From positions 84,080 to 148,079 of the forward strand of contig DGYK01000010.1 in assembly GCA_002398365.1 (NCBI GenBank): a stretch of DNA of 64,000 nucleotides. Direction: 5' to 3'. Under the pieces are notes generated by a model, which was not told the DNA's origin, did not search any database, and saw nothing but the letters and a program-made list of their open reading frames with translations. Within the stretch, counting starts at the first letter, position 1; every line of letters starts with the position of its first letter. The position numbers and the translations under genes were made by a program. Below are positions 33,573 through 42,764 of this stretch, piece after piece. The DNA is from Flammeovirgaceae bacterium UBA5008. GTDB taxonomy: Bacteria; Bacteroidota; Bacteroidia; Cytophagales; Cyclobacteriaceae.

Positions 33573-34859
33573 TTATCTCTTTTCGATCGGAACGTATTCT
33601 CTTAAATTCTGACCAGTGTAAATTTGGCGAGGACGACCGATAGGCTCTTTGTTCTCGCGCAATTCTTTCCACTGAGCAATCCAGCCGGGCAAGCGACCCA
33701 TCGCGAACATCACGGTAAACATATCTACCGGAATGCCCAAAGCACGATAAATGATACCTGAGTAGAAGTCCACGTTTGGATACAACTTGCGTTCGATAAA
33801 GTAAGGATCGCGCAAAGCAACTTCCTCCAACTTTAATGCGATATCCAGAACCGGGTCATTAACTCCGAGCTTGTTTAAAACATCATCGGCTGTTTTCTTA
33901 ATGATTTTGGCACGAGGGTCGAAGTTTTTGTAAACACGATGACCGAAGCCCATGAGGCGGAAGCCACTGTTTTTGTCTTTTGCTTTGTTAATCCATTTTT
34001 CAGTGTCACCACCATCTTTACGAATCGCTTCCAGCATTAAAATCACCTCTTGGTTGGCACCACCATGCAATGGCCCCCACAGCGCGTTGATACCGGCTGA
34101 TATGGAAGAATAAATGCTGGCCTTGGAAGAACCAACAATACGAACTGTAGACGTAGAGCAGTTTTGCTCGTGGTCGGCATGAAGGATTAACAACTTATCT
34201 AATGCATCGGCTACAACAGGATCTACTTCGTACTGCTCAGCAGGAAGTGCGTAGAGCATTTTCAGGAATCGGGCGGTATAGTTGAGTGAATTGTCCGGAT
34301 AATTTACCGGATGCCCCATGGCATTCTTATAGGCCCACGCTGCAAAAGTTGGCATTTTAGCCAATGAGCGAACGATGCTTAAATAAACACCTTCGGCTGA
34401 ACGATTCGGATCTAATGATTCAGGGTAGAAGGCAGTTTGAGCGCAGAACATAGAGGCCAACACACCCATCGGATGAGAGGATGAAGGGAAGCCATCCAAA
34501 ATCTTTTTAATATCCTCGTGCACCATCGTGTGGCGCTTGATATCATCAGCAAACTTATCCAATTGATCTTGCATGGGCAGTTCACCAAAAATCAGCAAGT
34601 AGGCAACTTCCAAAAAGGAAGATTTAGCGGCCAAATCTTCGATGGAGTATCCACGGTGGCGCAAAATTCCTTTGTCGCCATCTAAGAAGGTAATGGCGCT
34701 TTTGGTTGCTCCTGTGTTTTTGTAGCCAAAGTCGAGGGTGATCACACCGGCTTCTTCTAAAAGATTGCTGATGTCTACAGCCACTTCATTTTCAGTGCCT
34801 TCTACAATGGGTAGTTTGTACGTTTTTCCGTCTATTATCAGATCTGCGGTTTTCGCCAT
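33573..34859 (-). CDS. gltA: Citrate synthase
   Basis: It condenses oxaloacetate and acetyl-CoA, the entry step of the citric acid cycle. It has 428 residues, the size of the hexameric NADH-sensitive bacterial type. Catalytic regions are LLILHADHEQNCSTSTVR (His about 232), GFGHRVYKNFDPRAK (His about 305) and DFYSGIIYRALGIP (Asp about 364). Near the C-terminus are GRLPGWIAQW and GRPRQIYTG. A terminator follows closely. It complements the sdh and ppc genes of the same window in central carbon metabolism, though they are separate operons. Confidence 0.97.
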   Translation of the reverse strand: MAKTADLIIDGKTYKLPIVEGTENEVAVDISNLLEEAGVITLDFGYKNTGATKSAITFLDGDKGILRHRGYSIEDLAAKSSFLEVAYLLIFGELPMQDQLDKFADDIKRHTMVHEDIKKILDGFPSSSHPMGVLASMFCAQTAFYPESLDPNRSAEGVYLSIVRSLAKMPTFAAWAYKNAMGHPVNYPDNSLNYTARFLKMLYALPAEQYEVDPVVADALDKLLILHADHEQNCSTSTVRIVGSSKASIYSSISAGINALWGPLHGGANQEVILMLEAIRKDGGDTEKWINKAKDKNSGFRLMGFGHRVYKNFDPRAKIIKKTADDVLNKLGVNDPVLDIALKLEEVALRDPYFIERKLYPNVDFYSGIIYRALGIPVDMFTVMFAMGRLPGWIAQWKELRENKEPIGRPRQIYTGQNLREYVPIEKR

Positions 34860-34929
34860 ACGAATTGGTTTTAAGCTTTGGTTTTAAAGATAAATGGTAG
34901 ACTCATTAGAAAAAAATAGTGTTGCATAT

Positions 34930-35745
34930 TTAGTTGTTCCCGAGGATAAGCGGCATGCCATCTTTGCCCGAACCCACCACTATCACTTTGGTGTTGGGTG
35001 ATTTAGATAGCTCGAGCGTGGCTTCTATGCCTCTCATTTTCAATAGTTTGTCAGTTAAGCTATTGTTGATGATATTATTCGCACGCGATTCACCTTCTGC
35101 AGCAATGCGCTTTCTTTCGGCTTCGCTTTTTTCTTTATCCAGGCGATATTGATAAGCCAATGATTCTTGCTGCTGTTGTAATTTATTTTCAATGGCTGCT
35201 TTGATCTGCTCTGGCAGAACAATTGAGCGTATCAAAACGGCCGTAGCTTTCACATTATTAACATTCAAAATCTTTTCCGTTTCGGTGGTGATGGCTGTTT
35301 CTACTTCTGCCCGTTTGGTCGAGTAAATTTCTTCAGCGGTATAGCGTCCCATTACTTGTCGAACGGTGGACCGTACTTCAGGTATGACTAAGATATTAAC
35401 ATAGTCTTTGGTGAACTGTTCATGGATGAAGCCGATTTTATTGGGAATCGGATAAAAGCGGATGGTGATGTCCACGTGTATCGACAAACCGTTTTTGTCC
35501 AATACATCCATGTTTTCATCGGAGGATGTTTCGTTGACTTTGTAAATGTAGACATCGTTCCAAGGAGCTTTCATATGAGTGCCGGGGCCTATCACATCGG
35601 TTTTATCGAGTCCTTGACCAAAGGGATAGAAGACAATGGCTCGCTCAGTCGCCTCAATAGTGAATAGCAGACTAGAAGACAGCGCCAGAAGCACAAAGAA
35701 GCCGATAATGCCAAGAATGATGAACGGGAGTTTACTGTTATTCAT
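34930..35745 (-). CDS. SPFH/prohibitin-family membrane protein
   Basis: The protein has 271 residues with one N-terminal membrane helix (about 8-30) followed by a band-7/prohibitin domain (ERAIVFYPFGQG, VNETSSDENMDVLDKNGLSI, VDITIRFYP, VIPEVRSTVRQVMGRYTAEE). A coiled coil follows (about 180-235, QQQQESLAYQYRLDKEKSEA and so on). Such proteins form large membrane rings that often control FtsH-type proteolysis or membrane organisation. It is 20 bases downstream of a channel-like membrane protein gene on the same strand, so the two may act together; this is only positional evidence. Confidence 0.88.
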   Translation of the reverse strand: MNNSKLPFIILGIIGFFVLLALSSSLLFTIEATERAIVFYPFGQGLDKTDVIGPGTHMKAPWNDVYIYKVNETSSDENMDVLDKNGLSIHVDITIRFYPIPNKIGFIHEQFTKDYVNILVIPEVRSTVRQVMGRYTAEEIYSTKRAEVETAITTETEKILNVNNVKATAVLIRSIVLPEQIKAAIENKLQQQQESLAYQYRLDKEKSEAERKRIAAEGESRANNIINNSLTDKLLKMRGIEATLELSKSPNTKVIVVGSGKDGMPLILGNN

Positions 35746-35765
35746 AGGTTTAATTGTTTTTCAGT

Positions 35766-36506
35766 TTAAGATTCTTTTCGTGGTAAGCCCAATAACTTAC
35801 CGATGATTAACATGCCATACAAACCACCCCACACCGCTTCCAGAATGCTGATGTTGCGAATTAAGCGACTTGGATGAAGCCCGGAGTCGATACCTCCTAA
35901 AATACTAAAACTGTAAGTCACGCATTCAGCATAATTCGGGAATCCAAGTTCAATTGTTGCCCCCAGACTTCCGGGAACAGCAATGGAAATCAAATCATAC
36001 AGACTTCCAAATGAAATACCGATCATCAAAAATATGCAGGCAGCGCCCCATAGTTTGTCGGGTGTAAGATAGTCCCCCGAAAACAGATCGCGCACAGCGA
36101 AACTGATCACGGTTAGTTCAATCGGGAATAGGACACCATGGAGGAAAAGAAGATATGCTTGACGGTTGTTAATTTCAATGATTTGATAATAGGGGAATTC
36201 GCCTAAGATTCCTGTAAAGATTGTTACGCTAAGCGCGATCAATATCCCGATAATCAACACCCGATTATTGGTAAAATTCCGAAGCAGATCCCACTGCAGA
36301 AATGCGTAGATGGCAGCAAAAAAGGAAAAAATTGAAATAATTAGCTTAGAAACTGCACTACGAGAATCATTTAATACAGGTTCGGAAAGAATTAAGCCCG
36401 CGGAGACGATTATGACCTGTATGATAACTATGTTCCGATAGTCTTTTGTTTTTTCACGCTGCAAGTCAGACAGCGACAACCAACCTTTTAGACGGAAACG
36501 GCTCAT
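35766..36506 (-). CDS. Multi-pass membrane protein with K+-channel-like layout but no selectivity filter
   Basis: The protein has 246 residues and about six hydrophobic helices. The last third (NYAECVTYSFSILGGIDSG, then HPSRLIRNISILEAVWGGLY and GMLIIGKLLG) has the spacing of a two-helix ion-channel domain (outer helix, pore helix, filter, inner helix ending xLYxxxxIxxLxG). The filter position reads ILGGIDSG in place of TVGYGD, so it is probably not a K+ channel. The pore-helix entry YSFSIL and the inner helix are well kept. It could be a divergent channel or a structural relative. It is co-oriented with the SPFH gene. Confidence 0.6.
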   Translation of the reverse strand: MSRFRLKGWLSLSDLQREKTKDYRNIVIIQVIIVSAGLILSEPVLNDSRSAVSKLIISIFSFFAAIYAFLQWDLLRNFTNNRVLIIGILIALSVTIFTGILGEFPYYQIIEINNRQAYLLFLHGVLFPIELTVISFAVRDLFSGDYLTPDKLWGAACIFLMIGISFGSLYDLISIAVPGSLGATIELGFPNYAECVTYSFSILGGIDSGLHPSRLIRNISILEAVWGGLYGMLIIGKLLGLPRKES

Positions 36507-36621
36507 AATGGGTATTCCTATAAAAGTAGTTTTTTTAGTTCATAAATAACACTCATTTTGCCAATCAGTTCAACTGCTGGTAAGTTCGATTCGTTTTTGT
36601 AATTTGATTGTCCACTTCCCC

Positions 36622-39213
36622 ATGAAACTTAAATTGAATGTATGGCTGTTGATGATGCTCTTACAGGCAAGTGGCCTCTTTGCACAGCCAGATACAAAAG
36701 ACAGTCTTAAGGTGGCTTTACAAAACCCGAGCCTTCCTGCATTTCAACGCGTGGACGCCCTTAATCAATTGGCTTATCAGTTTTACGATTACAATGATAG
36801 CTTGGCATCTACCTATGCGAATGAAGCATTAATGCTCGCTAAAAAATCAGCTTATAATAAAGGTTTGAAGATTAGTTATACCATGGTGGGCCTAGGATAT
36901 TCCAGTAAATCAAACTTTAAAGAGGCTATTCGCTATTATCGCCTTTCAGATCAAGTGAAAGTGAAAGATGCCTTTTCGGATGAAGTTTACAATTGGGTGT
37001 TGTTAGGCAATTGCTATCGCGACCAAGGAATATACGATTCCGCGCTTTATTTCTATCGAATGGGCTTCAAGAAAAGTGCACAAATGAGTACTCCTGATCG
37101 TGCTACTATCTACAAGAATATTGGTTCTGTTTATGTATTGCTATGGAAAAATGAAAAAGCCATTGAGGTACTGGATTCTGCCAGCCAATACCTTACCGAT
37201 GGTATGCGTACTAACAAGTATGTGCAAATGGATGTTTGGAGTATTTATGGTCAAGCCTACAAAAACCTGCTCAGGTTTGAATTGTCCAACTCATATTATG
37301 AAAAGATGTGTGATGCTTCTTATCAACTGGAAGATTACTATCATCAGATTATGTGCAAATTAAATAAAGCTGATTTGGCTTACCTGCGCAGCGATTATAG
37401 TTCGGCCCTTGAATATGGATTTCAAGCTTTAAAGATTACTGAGAAATATGTATTCCCGCCTCAGTATGTGAAGGTACTCATTCAAATTGGCCAAGTGTAT
37501 GAAGAAATTGCTCAATACGATGTCGCTGCAGATTACCTCTACAAAGCACTGAAGGTAAGTGAGCGACTGGGTTTGCTAGCGGAAACTGCCACCATTTATA
37601 GCGAGTTGGCTTGGATTAAAAAAGATCAACGCGATTTTGTTAAGTCAATTGAATATGCCGATATCTCTCTTCGCATCCGCGAAAAAATTGGCGATGAAAA
37701 AGGGATAGCCAACTGTCACAACGTAAAAGGTCTTACTTACCTTTTACTGAAAAATTATGATCGATCCATTCAGGAACATGAAAAGGCTTTGCGGATACGT
37801 GAACGTATTCAATATCAAGCAGGAATAGCTGCCTCACTTTTTAATATCTCATTGGTATATGAAGACAGACAACAACTACATCTTGCTTTAGAATACCAAA
37901 AGAAGTCGACCCTTATGGAGGAACAGACCGGTAACAATCAGAATCTGGCAATTTCTTATGTATCGATGTCACGCTTGCTGATTAAGCTAAGTCAATACAA
38001 CGATGCCTTGGTTTATATTAACAAAGCAGATCGATTGGCCGATCAGGTAGGGTCACCACTTTTGAAAAGAAACAATATTGCTTCGATGATTTTGTTGCAT
38101 GAGCAGCAGGGAAATTATCGTAAGGCTTATGAATTGCAAAAACTGTATCAGCAACTGACCGATAGCATCTATTCGCAAACCAGTGCCATGAAGCTGGCGG
38201 AAGCTGAAGCGCTATTCAACACGGAGAAGAAAGAGAAAGACATTGAACTGCTGAATGAAAAACAACTCTCGCAACAGAATCAACTGCAATTCCAACAAGC
38301 AGAGCTCTCTCGGAAAAACTGGATTATTGCGTCAGCCGGCACCGGCATTTTTTTGTTATTGGTAGCCGGATTAATCGGCTATCGCTATTACAAAGAAAAG
38401 AGCAAGGCCAATCGAGAGTTGCGTGAGCAGCAGGAAGAGATTCAGGCGCAATCTGAAGAATTGCAGGAGGCAAACTATATGATAGCTAATATCAACAAGA
38501 GCCTTGAAGAAAAAGTAGAGGTGCGCACTAGCCAGTTAAAGCAAGCCTATAAAGAGTTAGATACTTTCTTTTACCGTTCATCGCACGATTTCAGAAGACC
38601 GATTACTACTTTTTTGGGTTTGGCCGGGGTTGCTAAAATTACTGTGAAAGATCCGGTGTCACTGGAGTTGTTCGAAAAGGTAAGTGAGACTGCCGGCAGC
38701 TTGGATAAGATGTTGCAAAAGCTACAATCCATTAGTGATGTGGGCTCGCAGCAAATGATTTACAAAGAGGTATTTCTAGACGAACTGGTTCGCGAAACGG
38801 AGGAGGGTTTATCTGAGCCGATTAGACGAAAAGGAATACAATTGAAAAAAGAGATCATGCAACAGGTTTCATTTGTATCCTATCCAGCCATGGTCAAAAT
38901 CATTCTGGAAAATTTGATTGAGAATTCCGTCCACTTTGCCATTACCGAAAGTCCATTTATCAAAATCGCCATCACCGTAACAGAGGCAGAAGCAGTCATT
39001 GTTGTGCAAGACAATGGCGAAGGAATTTTAGAGGAGTATCAGCCTCGCATTTTTGAAATGTATTTCAGAGCCAATGAACGCTCGAAAGGAAATGGCTTGG
39101 GACTTTACATAGCACGGAAAGCGGTAGAAAAACTTAACGGCACGATTACCTTCACCAGCCAATATGCCCATGGCTCTACGTTTACCGTGATGTTGCCCAA
39201 CCAGCAGGCATAA
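36622..39213 (+). CDS. TPR-containing membrane sensor histidine kinase
   Basis: The protein has 863 residues from ATG 36622; a TTG 18 bases upstream is less likely. A signal peptide (ending SGLFAQ) leads into about 500 residues of TPR repeats (YRLSDQ..., AIEVLDSASQYL, YRSDYSSALEYGFQAL and others). A membrane helix (about 570-590, WIIASAGTGIFLLLVAGLIG), a coiled coil (about 595-640) and the kinase core follow. The H-box is YRSSHDFRRPITTF (His about 655), then the N-box ILENLIENSVHFA, G1 VVQDNGEGI and G2 GNGLGLYIA. TPRs are exposed to the periplasm. The response regulator is not adjacent. Confidence 0.93.
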   Translation: MKLKLNVWLLMMLLQASGLFAQPDTKDSLKVALQNPSLPAFQRVDALNQLAYQFYDYNDSLASTYANEALMLAKKSAYNKGLKISYTMVGLGYSSKSNFKEAIRYYRLSDQVKVKDAFSDEVYNWVLLGNCYRDQGIYDSALYFYRMGFKKSAQMSTPDRATIYKNIGSVYVLLWKNEKAIEVLDSASQYLTDGMRTNKYVQMDVWSIYGQAYKNLLRFELSNSYYEKMCDASYQLEDYYHQIMCKLNKADLAYLRSDYSSALEYGFQALKITEKYVFPPQYVKVLIQIGQVYEEIAQYDVAADYLYKALKVSERLGLLAETATIYSELAWIKKDQRDFVKSIEYADISLRIREKIGDEKGIANCHNVKGLTYLLLKNYDRSIQEHEKALRIRERIQYQAGIAASLFNISLVYEDRQQLHLALEYQKKSTLMEEQTGNNQNLAISYVSMSRLLIKLSQYNDALVYINKADRLADQVGSPLLKRNNIASMILLHEQQGNYRKAYELQKLYQQLTDSIYSQTSAMKLAEAEALFNTEKKEKDIELLNEKQLSQQNQLQFQQAELSRKNWIIASAGTGIFLLLVAGLIGYRYYKEKSKANRELREQQEEIQAQSEELQEANYMIANINKSLEEKVEVRTSQLKQAYKELDTFFYRSSHDFRRPITTFLGLAGVAKITVKDPVSLELFEKVSETAGSLDKMLQKLQSISDVGSQQMIYKEVFLDELVRETEEGLSEPIRRKGIQLKKEIMQQVSFVSYPAMVKIILENLIENSVHFAITESPFIKIAITVTEAEAVIVVQDNGEGILEEYQPRIFEMYFRANERSKGNGLGLYIARKAVEKLNGTITFTSQYAHGSTFTVMLPNQQA

Positions 39214-39243
39214 AAAAAAGCGAGCTATTCACTCGCTTTCTTA
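39212..39243. terminator. Terminator between convergent kinase and histone-like genes
   Basis: AAAGCGAG (39217-39224) pairs with CTCGCTTT (39232-39239). On the minus strand an eight-T run follows, strong for the histone-like gene; on the plus strand the tail is weaker. Confidence 0.75.
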
Positions 39244-39263
39244 TAAATTCAACTAATCTGAAA

Positions 39264-39608
39264 TTACATCGCTGCACCACCTGTGCTGTCCGTGCTTTCT
39301 GTTGCAGGAGCTTCAGGAGCTGGGGTGGCTATCGGTGCCGGAGCTGGAGGTGCAACCGGAGCTGGAGCTGGTGCCGGTTTAGGAGCTGGCTTTGGTGCTG
39401 CTTTCTTTTTTACCGGTTTTTTAGCAACTGCTTTTTTCGGAGCTGCTTTTTTCACTACTTTCTTTACTGCTTTTTTAGCTGCTTTCTTGGCCACTTTTTT
39501 GGTGGCTTTTTTAGCTACTTTCTTTACTGCTTTCTTAGCTGATTTTTTAGCCGCTTTCTTAGCAGGTTTTGCCTTTTTCTTGGCCGCCTTCTTTGCTTTT
39601 TTTGCCAT
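39264..39608 (-). CDS. Histone H1-like Lys/Ala-rich DNA-binding protein with Pro/Ala tail
   Basis: The protein has 114 residues. Residues 1-65 consist of repeats of the form AKKAxKK/AVKKVAKK, very basic like eukaryotic H1 C-termini and bacterial AlgP/Hc-type proteins. Residues 66-100 are PAPKPAPAPAPV-type proline/alanine, and the last 14 turn acidic and Ser/Thr-rich. It has no folded domain. Such proteins bind DNA non-specifically and affect nucleoid compaction. The antisense frame is open only because of the repetitive composition. Expected function is inferred from composition alone. Confidence 0.8.
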   Translation of the reverse strand: MAKKAKKAAKKKAKPAKKAAKKSAKKAVKKVAKKATKKVAKKAAKKAVKKVVKKAAPKKAVAKKPVKKKAAPKPAPKPAPAPAPVAPPAPAPIATPAPEAPATESTDSTGGAAM

Positions 39609-39765
39609 AGCACAAATGAGTTTAAAGTGGGTATTGTTTTTTGGTTAAAACTGCTGGTTGATTAGCATCTAAATTTAAAGAAAGTTTATCGCTATAAACA
39701 AATGCTTGTCTATAAATCTTATAGGATACTCTATGAAAATGGAGCTCGGGTGGAACCTTATGCGC

Positions 39766-40085
39766 TTATTGGTTTGGTCCGGATCGTTTCCAGATAAACC
39801 CATCCATCACGTAGTGCGTGATTTGTGGCAGCGATAAAAGGGGGACAACGATCGAAACTAGCCAAAGATCGGGTCGGGGTATATCTTGAAGAAACGGAAA
39901 CACGCCCGGATGATCTTTCCAGATCAAAACATCCCAAATCCATGTTTTCCGGGTAAATATTAGTACAAATGCAACCCCTTTATGGGAATCACCCAACTCT
40001 TTGCCTGCTTTCGGGCGCGTAGATTCTGACCAAATCTATGTAGTACCACCATGTTCAGCATAGTATAAGAATAGTCCTGTAATTT
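39766..40085 (-). pseudogene. Probable remnant of a multi-pass membrane protein gene
   Basis: Within the 561-base stretch between the histone-like gene and the M14 peptidase, the minus strand holds a frame ending at TAA 39766. Its last residues (PDLWLVSIVVPLLSLPQITH, then YVMDGFIWKR) look like the conserved end of a Bacteroidota integral-membrane family (His-Tyr then Leu/Met-Asp-Gly-x-Ile-Trp). Just upstream, another frame carries YTMLNMVVLHRFGQNLRARK before a stop. No start codon or complete frame exists, so this is a 3' fragment with at least one frameshift. The limits are approximate. Nothing else is visible in 39609-39765 or 40086-40169. Confidence 0.4.
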
Positions 40086-40169
40086 GCGGTATGTAAGGTC
40101 AATATCGGTGCTTATTGGTAAAGTTACCAAGGCGTGAATGCTTAAATTGCAGAGGACAAACCTCTCATT

Positions 40170-42707
40170 ATGAAACGTATTTTACTCTTCCTTTTGATTT
40201 GCTTGCCACTTCTATCGTTGGCCCAAGCTGAATATTTTTATCCAACCGCTAAGTCGCTGAACCCAAAAATTCCGACACCACAGCAATTTTTAGGGTATCC
40301 GATAGGCTCGCATCACACCCGGCACGATAAGATTGTCGAGTACTTTAAGCTGCTCGATCAATTGAGTGATCGTTTTGTAGTGGAAGAAATTGGTAAAACG
40401 ATTGGTGAACGTGTGCAAGTAGTGGCCAAGGTAACATCACCTGCCAATCATGCTCGCATTGAAGATATTCGTAAGAAGAATTTAGAGAACAGCACCGATA
40501 TTCCTCTCATCATTCAACTCGGTTACAATGTCCATGGCAATGAGCCGAGCAGTTCAGAAGCCGCTATGCTCACTGCGTATTATCTGGCTGCCAGCGATGA
40601 TTCCGAAACACTGAAGTGGTTGGACGAAATGGTAATTCTGGTCGATCCGGTTTACAATCCGGATGGTCGTGATCGCCATACACATTGGGCCAACATGCAT
40701 AAAGGTTCACCCATGGTGTCAGACCCGCTCGATCGGGAACACAATGAAGCATGGCCGGGAGGTAGAACCAACCATTATTGGTTTGATTTAAATCGCGATT
40801 GGTTTTTGGGAGTACATCCTGAAAGCCGCAACCGAATTCAATTTTTTCATCAATGGCGCCCGTATGTGATGACCGATCACCACGAGATGGGAAGCACATC
40901 TACTTTTTATTTCGACCCCGGAAAGTATGCCAGCAACAATCCGATCGTCCCAGCCTTTTTGTATGATGTAGTTCATCCACGCTTCGCGGACTATTTTTCG
41001 AAAGGTATGAACTCCATCGGCTCCATGTATTTTACCGAGGAGGCGTTTGATAAATTATATCCCGGCTATGGCAGTAGCTATGTCAATTTTTATGGAGGGA
41101 TTGGTTTTCTATTCGAGCAAGCAAGCTCGCGCGGGCATGTCCAAGAGACCACCACTATTCCAATTACATTCGGGTTTACCATCCGCAATCAATTCACGGC
41201 TTCGTTGGCAACCATTCGCGGATCGATAGGTGAAAAAGATTTGCTGCGCAAGTTGCGTCAGAATTTTTACAGTTCTGCAATGGCACAAGCAAAAGCAAGC
41301 CCGATCAAAGGGTATGTTTTTGGCGATCCCAAAGATGCAACACGCACCAACGCATTCATCAATTTACTGCGGATGCACCAGATTGAGGTGTATGAGTTAG
41401 GTCAATCCATAATAGCGGGCAACAAAACATTTGAAAAGGGAAAGACATACATCGTACCTACGGAGCAAACCAATTACATTATGGTTCGCTCTGCATTTGA
41501 GAAAGATATCACCTATCGCGATAGCACTTTTTATGATGCATCCACGTGGTCGCTGGTACATGCGTTTAATATGCCGCATGCGGAAGTACGTGGTGCATTT
41601 TTAAAAGGCAACTTGCTCAAAGAAGTTCCAATGAAACAACGCGCACCGGTAGTGAAAAGCAGCTATGCGTATCTGGCGGATATTTCCGATTACAATGCAC
41701 ATCGGGCGATTCAGCAATTGCAATCGCTGGGTGTGATTGTCCGCAGCAGCACTCGCACTTTTGGAATGAATGTGGGAGGTGTAGATCGGAATTTCCCGCA
41801 CGGAAGTTTAGTGCTCTCAGTGCAACAGCAAAAGATCAGTGAAGAAAAATTGTATGAAGCGATTCAAAAAGTAAGTGCCGATACCGGATTGGAATTTGTT
41901 TCAGTCGAAACAGGTTTAACAGGCAGAGGAATTGATTTGGGATCAGGTTCAGTTCGTACGGTGATGCCACCCAAAGTGCTGATGCCAATTGGTAATGGAG
42001 TTACCTCTGCGGAAGCAGGAGAGGTTTGGCATTTATTGGATCAGCGAATTGGTTTACCTGTGTCGAAAGTGGACTTGCAAAATTTTGGTCGCGTGAATCT
42101 GAGCAACTACACTACCATTGTGATGGTGAGCGGAACGTATCCAACCGATAAACTTACCATCGACAAAATAAAAAGTTGGGTGCAAGCCGGAGGTACACTG
42201 ATTACATTCAAAACTGCTAGTGAGTGGGCAATTAAAAATGGAATTGTCAAAGAAAAATTAGTCCAGCAAGATACCGCTAAAAATCTCAAACGTATTGATT
42301 ATGAAAACGGCCCGGACACAGAAGGAGCAAAACAAATCGGAGGTTCCATTTTTCAAGTAGATCTGGATATTACCAACCCAATAGGTTTTGGATTTTCAGA
42401 TCGCAAGGTTTCTATTTACCGCAATGGACGCACCTTCCTGAAGCCAAGCAAGATTCCTTACAATACGGTGGCACAATACACAGCCACACCGTTGATCGGA
42501 GGATACATTCACAAAACAGATATTAAAAATGTGGCCAATTCTGCTGCCATTTTATTTTCAACAGATGGCGCAGGGCGTGTGATACTCTTTAGCGACAATC
42601 CAAATTTCCGAGGCACTTGGTACGGCACCAACAAACTCTTTTTGAATGCGCTTTACTTTGGTCCAATGATTACTTCAGCTTCTAATTTTGGAGAGGAGGG
42701 AGAGTAA
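40170..42707 (+). CDS. Exported M14-family zinc carboxypeptidase
   Basis: The protein has 845 residues with a signal peptide (MKRILLFLLICLPLLSLAQ). The M14 domain (about 55-370) has the zinc motif as NVHGNEPSSSEA (His and Glu about 118-121), the substrate segment DPVYNPDGRDR and NHYWFDLNRDWF. The second metal His lies in VMTDHHEMGS (about 235). A long C-terminal part (about 400-845) has a class-I amidotransferase-like or beta-rich segment (VPTEQTNYIMVRSAF, NYTTIVMVSGTYPTD) as in other large Bacteroidota M14 proteins. It likely trims peptides in the periplasm or outside. A terminator follows. Confidence 0.9.
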   Translation: MKRILLFLLICLPLLSLAQAEYFYPTAKSLNPKIPTPQQFLGYPIGSHHTRHDKIVEYFKLLDQLSDRFVVEEIGKTIGERVQVVAKVTSPANHARIEDIRKKNLENSTDIPLIIQLGYNVHGNEPSSSEAAMLTAYYLAASDDSETLKWLDEMVILVDPVYNPDGRDRHTHWANMHKGSPMVSDPLDREHNEAWPGGRTNHYWFDLNRDWFLGVHPESRNRIQFFHQWRPYVMTDHHEMGSTSTFYFDPGKYASNNPIVPAFLYDVVHPRFADYFSKGMNSIGSMYFTEEAFDKLYPGYGSSYVNFYGGIGFLFEQASSRGHVQETTTIPITFGFTIRNQFTASLATIRGSIGEKDLLRKLRQNFYSSAMAQAKASPIKGYVFGDPKDATRTNAFINLLRMHQIEVYELGQSIIAGNKTFEKGKTYIVPTEQTNYIMVRSAFEKDITYRDSTFYDASTWSLVHAFNMPHAEVRGAFLKGNLLKEVPMKQRAPVVKSSYAYLADISDYNAHRAIQQLQSLGVIVRSSTRTFGMNVGGVDRNFPHGSLVLSVQQQKISEEKLYEAIQKVSADTGLEFVSVETGLTGRGIDLGSGSVRTVMPPKVLMPIGNGVTSAEAGEVWHLLDQRIGLPVSKVDLQNFGRVNLSNYTTIVMVSGTYPTDKLTIDKIKSWVQAGGTLITFKTASEWAIKNGIVKEKLVQQDTAKNLKRIDYENGPDTEGAKQIGGSIFQVDLDITNPIGFGFSDRKVSIYRNGRTFLKPSKIPYNTVAQYTATPLIGGYIHKTDIKNVANSAAILFSTDGAGRVILFSDNPNFRGTWYGTNKLFLNALYFGPMITSASNFGEEGE

Positions 42708-42725
42708 TTACTTTAACTACAGAAT

Positions 42726-42764
42726 AGCCTTGGTACATACTTAAAGGTACCAAGGCTTTTATTT
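42726..42764 (+). terminator. Intrinsic terminator after the M14 peptidase gene
   Basis: AGCCTTGGTAC (42726-42736) pairs perfectly with GTACCAAGGCT (42747-42757), then TTTTATTT. The end touches the stop codon of the next, convergent gene. Confidence 0.88.

Noticed and set aside
33511..33672. Longer ACBP starting inside gltA
   Set aside because: The extension crosses a terminator and the gltA end and has no ACBP-like sequence.
39283..39648. Rightward frame opposite the histone-like gene
   Set aside because: It is the antisense of Lys/Ala repeats, giving an artificial Ala/Phe/Gly pattern; it has no natural family.
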